DNA of 64,000 nt from positions 62,001 through 126,000 of the forward strand of contig JAFYOS010000025.1 in assembly GCA_017560125.1 (NCBI GenBank), given 5' to 3'. This DNA comes from Bacteroidaceae bacterium. Its GTDB lineage: Bacteria; Bacteroidota; Bacteroidia; Bacteroidales; Bacteroidaceae. Below are positions 8,940 to 18,086 of the stretch, one piece after another. The position numbers and the translations under genes were made by a program. The notes under the pieces were generated by a model that was not told the DNA's origin, did no database searches, and saw nothing but the letters and a program-made list of their open reading frames with translations. How positions within the stretch are numbered: the first letter of the stretch is position 1; every line of letters begins with the position of its first letter.

Positions 8940-11264
8940 ATGAAAAAGCTTGTCATAGCACTAATTTTTGCACTGTTGCACACAGCAGTGACCACAGCAA
9001 CGACACCCGTCCCCGAAAGCACAACCACCAACGAGCAGAAAAAAGGAGGATACATATCGGGACATGTCATCGAGAAGAAGAGCGAGGAGAACATACCCTT
9101 TGCCAACGTGTTTATAGTGGAAACAAAAGATGGAACCACCAGCAACGAATCGGGCCACTTCGAATTCAAGCAGATGCGCCCCGGCAAATACACCATCCGC
9201 GTGTCGGCAATGGGCTACCAGACGCAGACAAAAGAGGTGACCGTGAGCAAGGAGTATGCAACGGTGGTGCACTTCGAAATGATAGACGAGGCACTGAAGA
9301 TTGAGGAGCTCGTCGTATCGGCCAACCGCAACGAGGTGAGCCGTCGCGAGGCACCCGTAGTGGTAAACATCGCCGGCCCCAAGCTGATAGAGACCGTCAA
9401 CTCGACCGACCTTGCAAAAACGCTGAACTACCTGCCCGGACTGCGCGTGGAGAACAACTGCCAGAACTGTGGTTTCCCGCAGGTGAGAATAAACGGTCTC
9501 GAAGGCCCCTATTCGCAGATACTAATAAACAGCCGCCCTGTGGTGAGCGCCCTCAGCGGAGTATATGGCCTTGAGCAGATACCGGTGAACATGATTGAGC
9601 GCGTCGAGGTGGTGCGCGGTGGCGGTTCGGCGCTCTTCGGCGCAAACGCCGTGGGCGGAACAATAAACATCATCACCAAAGACCCCGTAAACAATTCGTT
9701 CCAGATATCGTCGAACCTATCGAACATGAACGGCGAGGCATGGGAGCAGTATATGGGTGCAAACGCATCGCTCGTGTCCAAGGACAATTCGTACGGCATT
9801 GCCATATACGAGAGCTATCGCAACCGCAACGCCTATGACCACGACGGTGACGGCTTTTCGGAACTGGGACAGCTGAACATGAACACCTTCGGACTGCGCA
9901 CATACTACCGTCCCACACACTCGAGCCGCATCAACCTCGAGTATCACACCACCAACGAAACCCGTCGAGGAGGAAACAAATTCGACCTGCAGCCTCACGA
10001 GGCCGACATTACCGAGCAGACCAAGCACATAATAAACAGCGGTGGCCTGTCGTACGATAAATTTTGGAACGACTACCAGCACAAGCTCTCGGTCTATGGT
10101 TCGTTGCAGCACATCGACCGCGACAGCTACTACGGAGCACAGCGCGACCCCTATGCCTATGGCAAGACCGATGACCTCACATGGGTAACAGGCGCCACAT
10201 ACACCGGCAGCATGGAAAAATGCCTCGTTTCGCCGGCCACATTTACCGGTGGCGTGGAGTTCCAGGAGAACAAGCTGCACGATGTGATGACCGGTTACAA
10301 CCGCGACATGAAGCAGGATGTACGCATAGCAAGTATGTTCGTACAGAATGAATGGGATTTGGATATCTTCTCGCTCCTTTTGGGCGCCCGCGTGGACAAG
10401 CACAACCTGATAGACAACCCCATACTGAGCCCGCGCGTGAACCTGCTGTACAAGCCCAACGACAACCTGCAGGCCCGACTGACCTACTCGACCGGATTCC
10501 GTGCTCCGCAGGCCTACGACGAGGATTTGCACGTGACAGCCGTTGGTGGCGAAGGCGTACAGATTGTGCTTGCCGACGGACTGAAAGAGGAGCGTTCGAA
10601 CAGCGTCAGCGGCTCTATCGACTGGAGCACAAAGCTGGGACACTGGCAATCGAACATATTGCTCGAAGGCTTCTACACCGGGCTCGACGACGTATTTGTG
10701 CTCGAGGATATAGGCAAGAACGAAGAGGGCTACCTGCTCAAGGAGCGACGCAACGGCAGCGGTGCAAAGGTATATGGCGTAAACCTCGAGGCCAAAATGG
10801 CTCATGGCAAGGACATCACCATACAATTTGGAGCAACAGCACAGCGCAGCCGCTACAATTGCGCCGAGGTGTGGAGCGAAGCGGATGGCGAAGCACTCAC
10901 CACACGCCGCATGCCCCGCACACCCGACTACTATGCCTACCTGACACTGACAACAGCGCCATTCAAGAATTTCGAAGCATCGCTCTCGGGCACATACACC
11001 GGCAAAATGATTGTCCCCCACTATGCGGGATACATAGAGAGCGACCGCATGGAGAATACACCCGAGTTCTTCGATGCAAACATAAAGCTAAGCTACACAT
11101 TCGTACTTCGCGACCACATTAAATTGCAGTTGAACACCGGCGTGCAGAATATCCTCGACAGCTTCCAGAAAGACCTCGACAAGGGCGAATTCCGCGACTC
11201 GGGATATTTCTACGGCCCCACACAGCCCCGCACATTCTTCGTGGGCATGAAGATTACAAACTAA
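8940..11264 (+). CDS. TonB-dependent outer-membrane receptor, probably metal-linked
   Basis: A 774-residue receptor. After a signal peptide (about 1-20) it has a carboxypeptidase-like beta domain (about 36-125: HVIEKKSEENIPFANVFIVE), a plug domain (about 140-245, with EVVRGGGSALFGANAVGGTI) and a 22-strand-type barrel to the C-terminus, which ends in an aromatic-rich strand (TFFVGMKITN). The plug contains NCQNCGFPQVRINGL, a CxxC pair that could bind a metal. TonB and an inner-membrane ExbBD complex, not encoded here, would power it. The shared promoter block with the RND efflux genes at 19148 suggests a common metal-responsive control. The ligand cannot be named from sequence; copper, zinc or a chelate are the candidates. 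Confidence 0.9.
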   Translation: MKKLVIALIFALLHTAVTTATTPVPESTTTNEQKKGGYISGHVIEKKSEENIPFANVFIVETKDGTTSNESGHFEFKQMRPGKYTIRVSAMGYQTQTKEVTVSKEYATVVHFEMIDEALKIEELVVSANRNEVSRREAPVVVNIAGPKLIETVNSTDLAKTLNYLPGLRVENNCQNCGFPQVRINGLEGPYSQILINSRPVVSALSGVYGLEQIPVNMIERVEVVRGGGSALFGANAVGGTINIITKDPVNNSFQISSNLSNMNGEAWEQYMGANASLVSKDNSYGIAIYESYRNRNAYDHDGDGFSELGQLNMNTFGLRTYYRPTHSSRINLEYHTTNETRRGGNKFDLQPHEADITEQTKHIINSGGLSYDKFWNDYQHKLSVYGSLQHIDRDSYYGAQRDPYAYGKTDDLTWVTGATYTGSMEKCLVSPATFTGGVEFQENKLHDVMTGYNRDMKQDVRIASMFVQNEWDLDIFSLLLGARVDKHNLIDNPILSPRVNLLYKPNDNLQARLTYSTGFRAPQAYDEDLHVTAVGGEGVQIVLADGLKEERSNSVSGSIDWSTKLGHWQSNILLEGFYTGLDDVFVLEDIGKNEEGYLLKERRNGSGAKVYGVNLEAKMAHGKDITIQFGATAQRSRYNCAEVWSEADGEALTTRRMPRTPDYYAYLTLTTAPFKNFEASLSGTYTGKMIVPHYAGYIESDRMENTPEFFDANIKLSYTFVLRDHIKLQLNTGVQNILDSFQKDLDKGEFRDSGYFYGPTQPRTFFVGMKITN

Positions 11265-11272
11265 CATAATAC

Positions 11273-11310
11273 AACAAGAGCAAGCGCCCCACGGGACGCT
11301 TGCTCTTGTT
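11273..11310 (+). terminator. Bidirectional terminator between the TonB receptor and nhaA
   Basis: A 14-base-pair stem (AACAAGAGCAAGCG against CGCTTGCTCTTGTT) with an inner CCC/GGG, placed between convergent genes. Confidence 0.85.
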
Positions 11311-11326
11311 ATTGTAACTGCTATTG

Positions 11327-12661
11327 CTATTTGTTCTTGGGAAGGAATAACTGCAACAACACGCAACCAAGGATAGCCGAGATGAACGAACCGCACAGGA
11401 TACCAAGCTTGGCCTGTCCCAACAGCTCGGCGCCCTTCACAGGCAGCGGCGAATACGAGAGGTCGGCAATAAATATCGACACGGTAAGACCGATACCGCA
11501 CAGTGCACATACACCGGCAAATGATTTCCAGTTGGCACCACTGGGCAATGATACAATCTTGCACTTGACAGCGACCCAGGCAAACAGCAGAACACCCACA
11601 AATTTACCTACAACGAGGCCGGCCATCACCGACATGCCCACACCCGAAACAAGGCTACTGAAATCCATCTCGGACAGATCGACGCCGATATTTGCAAAGG
11701 CGAACAAGGGGATAACCACATAGCCGATGAGCGAATGCAAGCCATCCTCGAGATGCTGCAAGGGGCTGATGAGCTTGTCGGCAGCCGACTCGACGCTCTT
11801 GAGCTTGTTTATCTCGTCGTGGCTCAGTATAATGGTGCTTTTCTTACTAGCATTTATTATGGGGAAGCTGCTGATGTTCTCCTTGATGCGTTTCAGGTAG
11901 TAACCAGTACCGTTTTGCAGTGTCGAAGGCACGCAGAAGGCTGTTATAACACCGGCGATGGTAGCATGAATACCCGAATTGAGCATTGCATACCACAGCA
12001 CCAATCCTGTGAGCAGATAGAAGGTCTTGCTGAACACCCTGAAGTAGTTACCGGCAACCATCACCACCACGCACAGCAACGACAGCAGCAGGAAGGCTGT
12101 GTGCAATTCCGATGTATAGAAAAGGGCTATCACTATGATGCCTCCAAGGTCGTCGGCAACGGCAAGAGCAGCCAAAAAGACCTTTAATCCGGTGGGCACA
12201 CGGGTGCTGAACACGGCAAGCACACCAAGCGAGAAGGCTATGTCGGTCGCCATGGGGATGGCTATACCACGCTGCATATCGGCATCGCCCGGGCACAGCA
12301 GCCAGAAGACGAGCACAGGGAAAAGCATTCCACCGCATGCACCGATTATTGGAAGCATGGCCTTTTTAGGCGAAGAGAGGTCGCCGACAAGGAATTCGCG
12401 TTTAATCTCCAGGCCCACCGACAAGAAGAAGAGTGCCATCAAAAAGTCGTTTATCACCTGCATCAACGTCATGTCGTGACCATTGTGACTGAAGAAATTA
12501 AATCCACCGATAGATACACTTACAATGCTCTGCCAGAAATCGAAATAGTACTCTTTAATGGAGCTGTTTGCACACACAAGCGCACAGACGGTCGCAATAA
12601 GAAGCAGCACACTGGCCGAGACATATTTTTTAAGCATGCTCATAAAACTGTAATTTGCCAT
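11327..12661 (-). CDS. nhaA: Na+/H+ antiporter NhaA
   Basis: Inner-membrane antiporter exchanging cytoplasmic Na+ for external H+, used in pH and salt homeostasis. From the ATG at 12661 the protein has 444 residues with about 12 hydrophobic helices. The unwound-helix aspartate pair lies in ALAVADDLGG at residues 170-171, and MATDIAFSLG near 137-146 is the other conserved segment. A hydrophilic loop around 295-330 is longer than in the E. coli protein, as is common in Bacteroidota. The start at 12661 is preferred because the upstream in-frame codons cross the promoter. The gene is a single transcription unit. Confidence 0.95.
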   Translation of the reverse strand: MANYSFMSMLKKYVSASVLLLIATVCALVCANSSIKEYYFDFWQSIVSVSIGGFNFFSHNGHDMTLMQVINDFLMALFFLSVGLEIKREFLVGDLSSPKKAMLPIIGACGGMLFPVLVFWLLCPGDADMQRGIAIPMATDIAFSLGVLAVFSTRVPTGLKVFLAALAVADDLGGIIVIALFYTSELHTAFLLLSLLCVVVMVAGNYFRVFSKTFYLLTGLVLWYAMLNSGIHATIAGVITAFCVPSTLQNGTGYYLKRIKENISSFPIINASKKSTIILSHDEINKLKSVESAADKLISPLQHLEDGLHSLIGYVVIPLFAFANIGVDLSEMDFSSLVSGVGMSVMAGLVVGKFVGVLLFAWVAVKCKIVSLPSGANWKSFAGVCALCGIGLTVSIFIADLSYSPLPVKGAELLGQAKLGILCGSFISAILGCVLLQLFLPKNK

Positions 12662-12690
12662 ACTGTTTATTTTGTTATTGAAATATTTCA

Positions 12691-12717
12691 CAAAAATAAA
12701 AAAATATATGATAACAA
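12691..12717 (-). promoter_or_regulatory. Promoter of nhaA
   Basis: On the minus strand TATTTTTG (complement at 12691-12698) lies about 30 bases before the ATG, with TTG (complement at 12715-12717) 16 bases further up. Confidence 0.5.
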
Positions 12718-12829
12718 CGACTATGTTTCGCCTTTTTTCGAGCGCAATTATTCGAACAGGCATAAACTACGAGCGACACCGCTGATATTTGCAGTGTCGC
12801 TCGCTGTATGAAGGAAAAGACGGCAGACC

Positions 12830-14860
12830 TTAGTATCTGTCCTCGGGGATGTGGCTCGACACCACGCCCTTGGGAACAAGTTCGAAGTAGTCGTGGTTGA
12901 ATTCGCGGTCGGGCGACTCGTCAACCTTCTTCATGCGCAACCAATGGTCGTTGTCGTCGAAGTATTTCTGTGTGATGATGATGCGTATTGCACCCAACTG
13001 GTCGCGCGCAAGGCCTTCGCTCGACTGGCGATAGTACGATGCAGGCGCCTTCATATATCCGTGGTTACGCATGGTTTTGTCGTTCTCCACGCCGTTGTCG
13101 TCGGTCTTGGCATCGGCAATCCAACCGATGCGAGGGTCGTCGGCGGTTATTTTAAGATCAACAGGTATGCCTGTCACTTTGCCATCGACATAGAACTGCG
13201 TGATGGCGCGGATGCTGGTTGCCGTGTAGCCCATGCGCAGCTCGTATGTACCCGCGGGAACGGGCGGCAGACGATATTCGAGGTCGTAATTTCCAACCAC
13301 GATGATTTCGTCGCCCATGTAGTTGCAACCCCAGCTATAGGGACAGAAATAGTGGAATTCGGTAGTGATGTCGTTGAATTTCATATTCTTGCAATATCCT
13401 GCAGGAATATTGTAGTCGCCATGGGTACACTCGCCACCGGTCTGCTCCCATCGTCCAAGGCGCACACCGTTGTTGGCGAGCTCGGGGAACAGGGACGACA
13501 CATCGAAGCGCATGCGCTCGTTGAGTACATTTCCCTTCATTTCGTCCTCGTTATATACAAGGATTTTGTCGATGGGGTGTATCACTCCGTTTAGGGCGCT
13601 CTGCACGAAGCCGGCATACTCCTCTTGCTCGGTAAATTCGCTAAGGGGAATGACGCGCACCTTCAGGTGCTTGTTCATTTCGTATTGCTTGGTCGAGCGA
13701 TGCGAGTAATTGAGATAGATATTCTGCACCTCGTTTACATCGTCGCTGCTGAGTGGCTTGCACACCTTCATCATAGTGCCAAGCATCGTTTCGTAGTAGT
13801 CCATGCGATCTACATTTGCCACCATACCCCTGTTGCTTTCGCTCTTGTAGTATGTGTGCGAAAGGCCGTAGAGGACTATCATATTGTAGTTGAGCTCTCT
13901 GTCGAGGAAGTGGTATGCGATGAATTTGTTCAGCGCGTTACGCGGGCTTTGCGGGTTGTCCCTATCCTCGGTGCCGTACCATTTCTCGGCAAACGCCTTC
14001 AGGTCGTCAAGGTTGTATATACCCTCCTTGGCAAATATGTCGTCGGTCTCTACGAAGGCGGTGAACTTGGTATAATAGGTGTGGGGGTAACGGGCTGTAT
14101 TTATTCCGCACGATTGGTCCTTGAAACAGGTTGCGGGTTCATAGCCCAATGTATATTCCTCGCCATTGAGCAGCGCTTTGTAGCTCTGCAGCTTCGTGTC
14201 GAAGCCGGTTTCTTGCAGCGCTGCCGACATGAGGCTGAAGTAGGGCTGGTCGGCAATCAGCTTGGGCAAGGTGTTGGTCGATGGAGCCACCGCCCTATCC
14301 ATAATGTGCACAATGCCATTCTCTACAAGGTTGTCGCCCTCTACTATTCCCGCCTGGTTGTTAATCATGATGCGGAACCTCTCGTCAACGGTGACGAAAC
14401 TTACGCTCAAGTAGCGGTCGTTGTAGTTACGGGTGTCGATAACGCCCTCGCCCATCTGTGCCATTTCGTAACCATAAGGTATTATGTGTGTCCTTGCAAT
14501 GACAATGGCCATCGAGTCGGTGAGATCCTCGAGGAAGGGCGAGGTGATACCCGTCCATGTGGGGTTGGGATCGTTCTTAGTGGAATCCCATGCCTCGAAC
14601 TGCTCGCGCAGATAAATATCTATCGCTTCGTCGTCGGGCAGGAAGAACGTGTATGTACCATACGTAGATAGCAGTCCGAACATATCGGCCTGCTTCAGAA
14701 TGGCAATCATCTTACTGAACCTATCCTCGCGATTGAGAATGAAGTCGGCAATCGTTTCGCCGGTAAATGTGTATCGATTGGATTTATCGATCTCGTCACT
14801 ACAAGCCGTAAAGGCCGTTCCAAGCATATAGGCAACCACCAAGGCACCTACTAATTTCAT
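12830..14860 (-). CDS. Fasciclin-domain surface lipoprotein
   Basis: A 676-residue lipoprotein. The start at 14860 (MKLVGALVVAYMLGTAFTAC) gives a signal peptide ending in a lipobox Cys. Two fasciclin-like repeats can be followed. The first (about 25-190) has FLPDDEAIDIYL and ends with NGIVHIMDRAV. The second (about 205-465) ends with NGVIHPIDKILVY. The C-terminal 200 residues form a beta-rich domain (GDEIIVVGNYDLEYRLPPVP, then YELRMGY) typical of Bacteroidota SusE- or fimbria-associated surface proteins. A role in adhesion or surface glycan binding is plausible but unproven. It lies downstream of a DUF4294 gene but has its own promoter. Confidence 0.8.
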   Translation of the reverse strand: MKLVGALVVAYMLGTAFTACSDEIDKSNRYTFTGETIADFILNREDRFSKMIAILKQADMFGLLSTYGTYTFFLPDDEAIDIYLREQFEAWDSTKNDPNPTWTGITSPFLEDLTDSMAIVIARTHIIPYGYEMAQMGEGVIDTRNYNDRYLSVSFVTVDERFRIMINNQAGIVEGDNLVENGIVHIMDRAVAPSTNTLPKLIADQPYFSLMSAALQETGFDTKLQSYKALLNGEEYTLGYEPATCFKDQSCGINTARYPHTYYTKFTAFVETDDIFAKEGIYNLDDLKAFAEKWYGTEDRDNPQSPRNALNKFIAYHFLDRELNYNMIVLYGLSHTYYKSESNRGMVANVDRMDYYETMLGTMMKVCKPLSSDDVNEVQNIYLNYSHRSTKQYEMNKHLKVRVIPLSEFTEQEEYAGFVQSALNGVIHPIDKILVYNEDEMKGNVLNERMRFDVSSLFPELANNGVRLGRWEQTGGECTHGDYNIPAGYCKNMKFNDITTEFHYFCPYSWGCNYMGDEIIVVGNYDLEYRLPPVPAGTYELRMGYTATSIRAITQFYVDGKVTGIPVDLKITADDPRIGWIADAKTDDNGVENDKTMRNHGYMKAPASYYRQSSEGLARDQLGAIRIIITQKYFDDNDHWLRMKKVDESPDREFNHDYFELVPKGVVSSHIPEDRY

Positions 14861-14888
14861 TATCTTTTTCACAATTCCGAATTTTGCA

Positions 14889-14920
14889 CAAAAATAATAA
14901 TGTTTTACAGCAAGTGCAAA
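14889..14920 (-). promoter_or_regulatory. Promoter of the fasciclin lipoprotein gene
   Basis: On the minus strand TATTTTTG (complement 14889-14896) with TTTG (complement 14917-14920) 20 bases upstream. The spacer contains TTTACAGCAAGT on the plus strand (14904-14915), repeated exactly before the next gene upstream (15582-15593). Confidence 0.6.
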
Positions 14921-14963
14921 TAAAAACGGAAAAAGCGTGCAAAACGGTTCCGCCGAACGGCAT

Positions 14964-15563
14964 TTACAAATCGCCGGAGAGCACCTGAATGACAACGCGC
15001 TCGGTGAGTGCATCCTCGCCCATGGCGTCGTAGTTCTTTTTCAGGCTGGCACCGAACAGCGATGCGAACGACTGATAAAAGGCGGCCTTGAAAGAGCCCA
15101 TAAAGAGCCTTATCAGCTGATAGGCATTCTGGTCGCACTGCCTATCGACGAGCTTTATGAGCAGCTTGCCCTGTCGCAACGACAATCTTTTCATGCGTGG
15201 GGTGTATATCTCTTTCAGTTCCTTTTCGAGAGCATCCAAATGTCGTTTTTTGGCCTTTTCATCGGGTAAAAGCTGTAACGATTCGTAGGTTTCGATGATT
15301 ATTCCGCGTATCTCGGTCGCCAGCGGTAGTGTCTTTTTCACATCATAAACAAGGCGGTCGTAGTTGCGTCTTTCGCGACGGCTCCTGAACTCGAGCGGCT
15401 TAAAAATATGAACCGTGGGAAGTTGGATGTATGGTATTTTCTCGCCCTTGTGCACTGCAGTGCCCACTATATAGAGCCTCTCGTTGTCGGTCTGTGCCGG
15501 CAAGGGCATCGACAACAAAAAGAGAAACGACAACAGCAGTATTTGTACAAAGGTGCTTTTCAT
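14964..15563 (-). CDS. Exported DUF4294 protein
   Basis: A 199-residue protein with a signal peptide (MKSTFVQILLLSFLFLLSMP, cleaved after about residue 24) and a charged alpha-helical body. The segment IQLPTVHIFKPLEFRSRRER followed by NYDRLVYDVKKTLPLA is the hallmark of DUF4294, a Bacteroidota family of unknown function with one or few copies per genome. The C-terminal half is helical and basic. It is transcribed in the same direction as the fasciclin gene 103 bases downstream. Confidence 0.75.
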   Translation of the reverse strand: MKSTFVQILLLSFLFLLSMPLPAQTDNERLYIVGTAVHKGEKIPYIQLPTVHIFKPLEFRSRRERRNYDRLVYDVKKTLPLATEIRGIIIETYESLQLLPDEKAKKRHLDALEKELKEIYTPRMKRLSLRQGKLLIKLVDRQCDQNAYQLIRLFMGSFKAAFYQSFASLFGASLKKNYDAMGEDALTERVVIQVLSGDL

Positions 15564-15568
15564 GCTTG

Positions 15569-15593
15569 CAAAAATAAACTATTTACAGCAAGT
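15569..15593 (-). promoter_or_regulatory. Possible promoter of the DUF4294 gene
   Basis: TATTTTTG on the minus strand (complement 15569-15576) lies only 5 bases before the ATG, so the transcript would be nearly leaderless. The upstream 12-mer TTTACAGCAAGT (plus strand, 15582-15593) is shared with the fasciclin promoter. Confidence 0.4.
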
Positions 15594-15652
15594 TGCCCCA
15601 TAACTTTATATTAAAAAAAGAAAAGAATGTACAGCATACGGATAAAAATCGC

Positions 15653-15660
15653 TATCTTCG
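15653..15660 (+). promoter_or_regulatory. Possible -7 motif of the ABC exporter operon
   Basis: TATCTTCG differs from the -7 consensus at one conserved position and lies 36 bases before the ATG at 15696. No clear -33 box. Confidence 0.4.
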
Positions 15661-15695
15661 CAACATATTTATAAACAGTTATAACAACAATTGGC

Positions 15696-17540
15696 ATGAA
15701 AGAGTTTTTCAAGGTTCTGAAGAGATACATTCCGCCTTACAAGAAAATGCTTCTATTTTCTTTGATATTCACATTCATTTCGGCAATACTGAACGTATTC
15801 TCGTTTATGATAATAATACCTATTTTGCAGATTCTCTTCAAAATAACCGACACCTCGGGCATACAGTTCATTCCGTGGAGCGAGATGAACTCCGAAAACA
15901 TAAAGGATGTAGCAATAAACAATGCCAATTATTATCTGAATGGTTTCATCGAGAGCTACGGAGCTTCGATGACACTGATGCTGTTGGGTATATTCCTCAT
16001 TGTGATGACACTGCTGAAGACAGCAAGCTACTTCGGCTCGTCAGCATCAATCATTCCGTTGCGTACAGGCATTGTGCGCGACATACGCACACAGCTCTAC
16101 AACAAGGTATTGAGCCTGCCGCTCGGTTTCTTCTCGAAGGAGCGCAAGGGCGACATCATTGCCCGCATGAGTGGCGACGTAGTGGAGGTGGAGAACTCCA
16201 TTTCGGGCTCGATAGACATGCTCATAAAGAACCCCATCTACATTGTGATATATTTCACCACGCTCATTTACCTCAGCTGGGAGCTCACCCTTTTCACAAT
16301 CACCGTATTCCCCGTTCTTGGATGGATTATGGGCCTTGTAGGAAGAAAGCTCAAGCAGAAATCGCTGGTAGCACAGGCCAAACTGAGCGAAACTATGTCG
16401 CAGATGGAAGAGACGCTGGGCGGCTTGCGCATTGTGAAGGCCTTCCTTGCCGAAAAGAAGATGTCGAACCGCTTCCTGAAGGTGAGCAACGAGCTCCGCA
16501 ACGCAACCATGCGCGTAACAATGCGTCAGGCGATGGCACACCCCGTGAGCGAATTCCTTGGTACATGCGTAATTGTCATTGTGCTGTGGTTCGGCGGCAC
16601 ACTTATATTGGGCAATAATTCGCCCATCTCGGCGCCGGCCTTCATCTACTATCTGACCATTCTCTACAGCATCATCAACCCGCTGAAGGAGTTCTCGAAG
16701 GCATCGTACAACATCCCCCGCGGATTGGCGTCTATGGAGCGCATCGACAAGATACTCAATAGCGAGAACCCCATTTGCGACAAGAAAGAGGCTGTTGCCA
16801 TCAAGAACCTCGAGAAGGAAATTGAGCTGCGCGACCTCTGCTTCTCGTACGACGGCGAAAAGAGCGTCCTGAAAAATATCAACCTCACCATAGGCAAGGG
16901 CAAGACCGTGGCACTCGTGGGCCAGTCGGGTTCGGGAAAATCGACGCTCGTCGATCTCATTCCCCGTTACTACGATGTCACCTCGGGCGAGGTGCTCATC
17001 GACGGTGTGAACGTGAAAGACATGACCATTAAATCGTTGCGTTCGCTCATCGGTAACGTAAACCAGGAGGCGATACTGTTCAACGACTCCTTCTATAACA
17101 ACATCACCTTCGGTGTGGAGAACGCGACAATGGAGCAGGTCATCGAGGCGGCCAAGATAGCCAATGCCCACGACTTCATCATGGCCACCGAAAACGGCTA
17201 CGACACCAACGTAGGCGACCGTGGCTGTCTGCTGTCGGGTGGTCAGCGCCAACGCATCAGCATTGCCCGCGCCATACTGAAGAACCCTCCCATACTCATC
17301 CTCGACGAGGCCACATCGGCACTCGACACCGAGTCGGAGCGCTTGGTGCAGGAGGCACTCGAACGCCTGATGAAGACAAGAACCACCATCGCCATCGCCC
17401 ACCGCCTATCGACCATCAAGAACGCCGACGAGATCTGCGTGCTGATGGAGGGACGAATAGTGGAACGCGGCAAGCACGACGAGCTGTTGCAGCTGAACGG
17501 AGTGTATAAACGTCTGAACGACATGCAAAGCCTCGCCTAG
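15696..17540 (+). CDS. MsbA-like ABC exporter (fused permease and ATPase)
   Basis: A 614-residue half-transporter that would work as a homodimer in the inner membrane. Six membrane helices fill about 1-330. The ATPase domain has Walker A GQSGSGKST near 409, the signature LLSGGQRQRIS near 512 and Walker B ILILDEATSALD near 533, ending with the H-loop AHRLSTI. MsbA relatives flip lipid A-core or other lipids. It heads a three-gene run with a LOG-family gene 3 bases downstream and a PfkB kinase, a common Bacteroidales arrangement whose logic is unclear. Multidrug export is an alternative. Confidence 0.88.
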   Translation: MKEFFKVLKRYIPPYKKMLLFSLIFTFISAILNVFSFMIIIPILQILFKITDTSGIQFIPWSEMNSENIKDVAINNANYYLNGFIESYGASMTLMLLGIFLIVMTLLKTASYFGSSASIIPLRTGIVRDIRTQLYNKVLSLPLGFFSKERKGDIIARMSGDVVEVENSISGSIDMLIKNPIYIVIYFTTLIYLSWELTLFTITVFPVLGWIMGLVGRKLKQKSLVAQAKLSETMSQMEETLGGLRIVKAFLAEKKMSNRFLKVSNELRNATMRVTMRQAMAHPVSEFLGTCVIVIVLWFGGTLILGNNSPISAPAFIYYLTILYSIINPLKEFSKASYNIPRGLASMERIDKILNSENPICDKKEAVAIKNLEKEIELRDLCFSYDGEKSVLKNINLTIGKGKTVALVGQSGSGKSTLVDLIPRYYDVTSGEVLIDGVNVKDMTIKSLRSLIGNVNQEAILFNDSFYNNITFGVENATMEQVIEAAKIANAHDFIMATENGYDTNVGDRGCLLSGGQRQRISIARAILKNPPILILDEATSALDTESERLVQEALERLMKTRTTIAIAHRLSTIKNADEICVLMEGRIVERGKHDELLQLNGVYKRLNDMQSLA

Positions 17541-17543
17541 GCC

Positions 17544-18086
17544 ATGAAGAACATCGGTCTTTTCTGCGCGGCATCGGAAACGATAGAGAGCATCTATGTG
17601 GATGCAGCTCGCGAGCTCGGTACCCTGTTGGGCCAAGGTGGCCACACATTGATCTATGGCGGCGCGGCAAAGGGGCTGATGGAGGCGACGGCAAAGGCGG
17701 CAAAAAGCAGTGGCGCACGCATAGTGGGTGTAGTCCCCAACCTGCTTGTAGAGCGCGGCTGCGTGAGCACCCTGCTCGACGAACAGATTACGGTAGCCAA
17801 CCTCAGCCAACGGAAAGATGCCATACTCGAGCGCAGCGACCTGCTTATAGCCATGCCCGGAGGCATAGGCACGCTCGACGAGGTATTCCACGTGATGGCA
17901 GCCGCCACTATCGGATACCACAAGAAAAAGGTGGTCTTCTACAACGTAAACAATTTTTGGGACAGCATGGCAACGCTACTTGCCGACTACAAAGCAAAAG
18001 GTTTTCTGCGTGGCGAGCTCGACCACTACTGTTGCTTCGCCGGCAATTACGATGAGCTGAAAGAGATAATAGAGCGCGAAATATGA
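17544..18086 (+). CDS. LOG-family nucleotide phosphoribohydrolase (TIGR00730 type)
   Basis: A 180-residue Rossmann-fold protein, the normal family length. The motif PGGIGTLDE at about 105-113 is the LOG signature that holds the phosphoribosyl group and catalytic Glu. GGAAKGLM near 39 belongs to the same pocket. Family members split nucleoside 5'-monophosphates (classically cytokinin ribotides) into base and ribose 5-phosphate. In bacteria the usual substrate is thought to be AMP-like nucleotides in salvage. It starts 3 bases after the ABC exporter stop and overlaps the next gene by 4 bases, so the three are surely co-transcribed. Confidence 0.9.
   Translation: MKNIGLFCAASETIESIYVDAARELGTLLGQGGHTLIYGGAAKGLMEATAKAAKSSGARIVGVVPNLLVERGCVSTLLDEQITVANLSQRKDAILERSDLLIAMPGGIGTLDEVFHVMAAATIGYHKKKVVFYNVNNFWDSMATLLADYKAKGFLRGELDHYCCFAGNYDELKEIIEREI

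Noticed and set aside
8940-11264. TonB receptor as part of a SusCD polysaccharide-utilisation locus
   Set aside because: No SusD-like gene, glycosidase or hybrid two-component regulator lies beside it; its plug and size fit a metal or cofactor receptor better.
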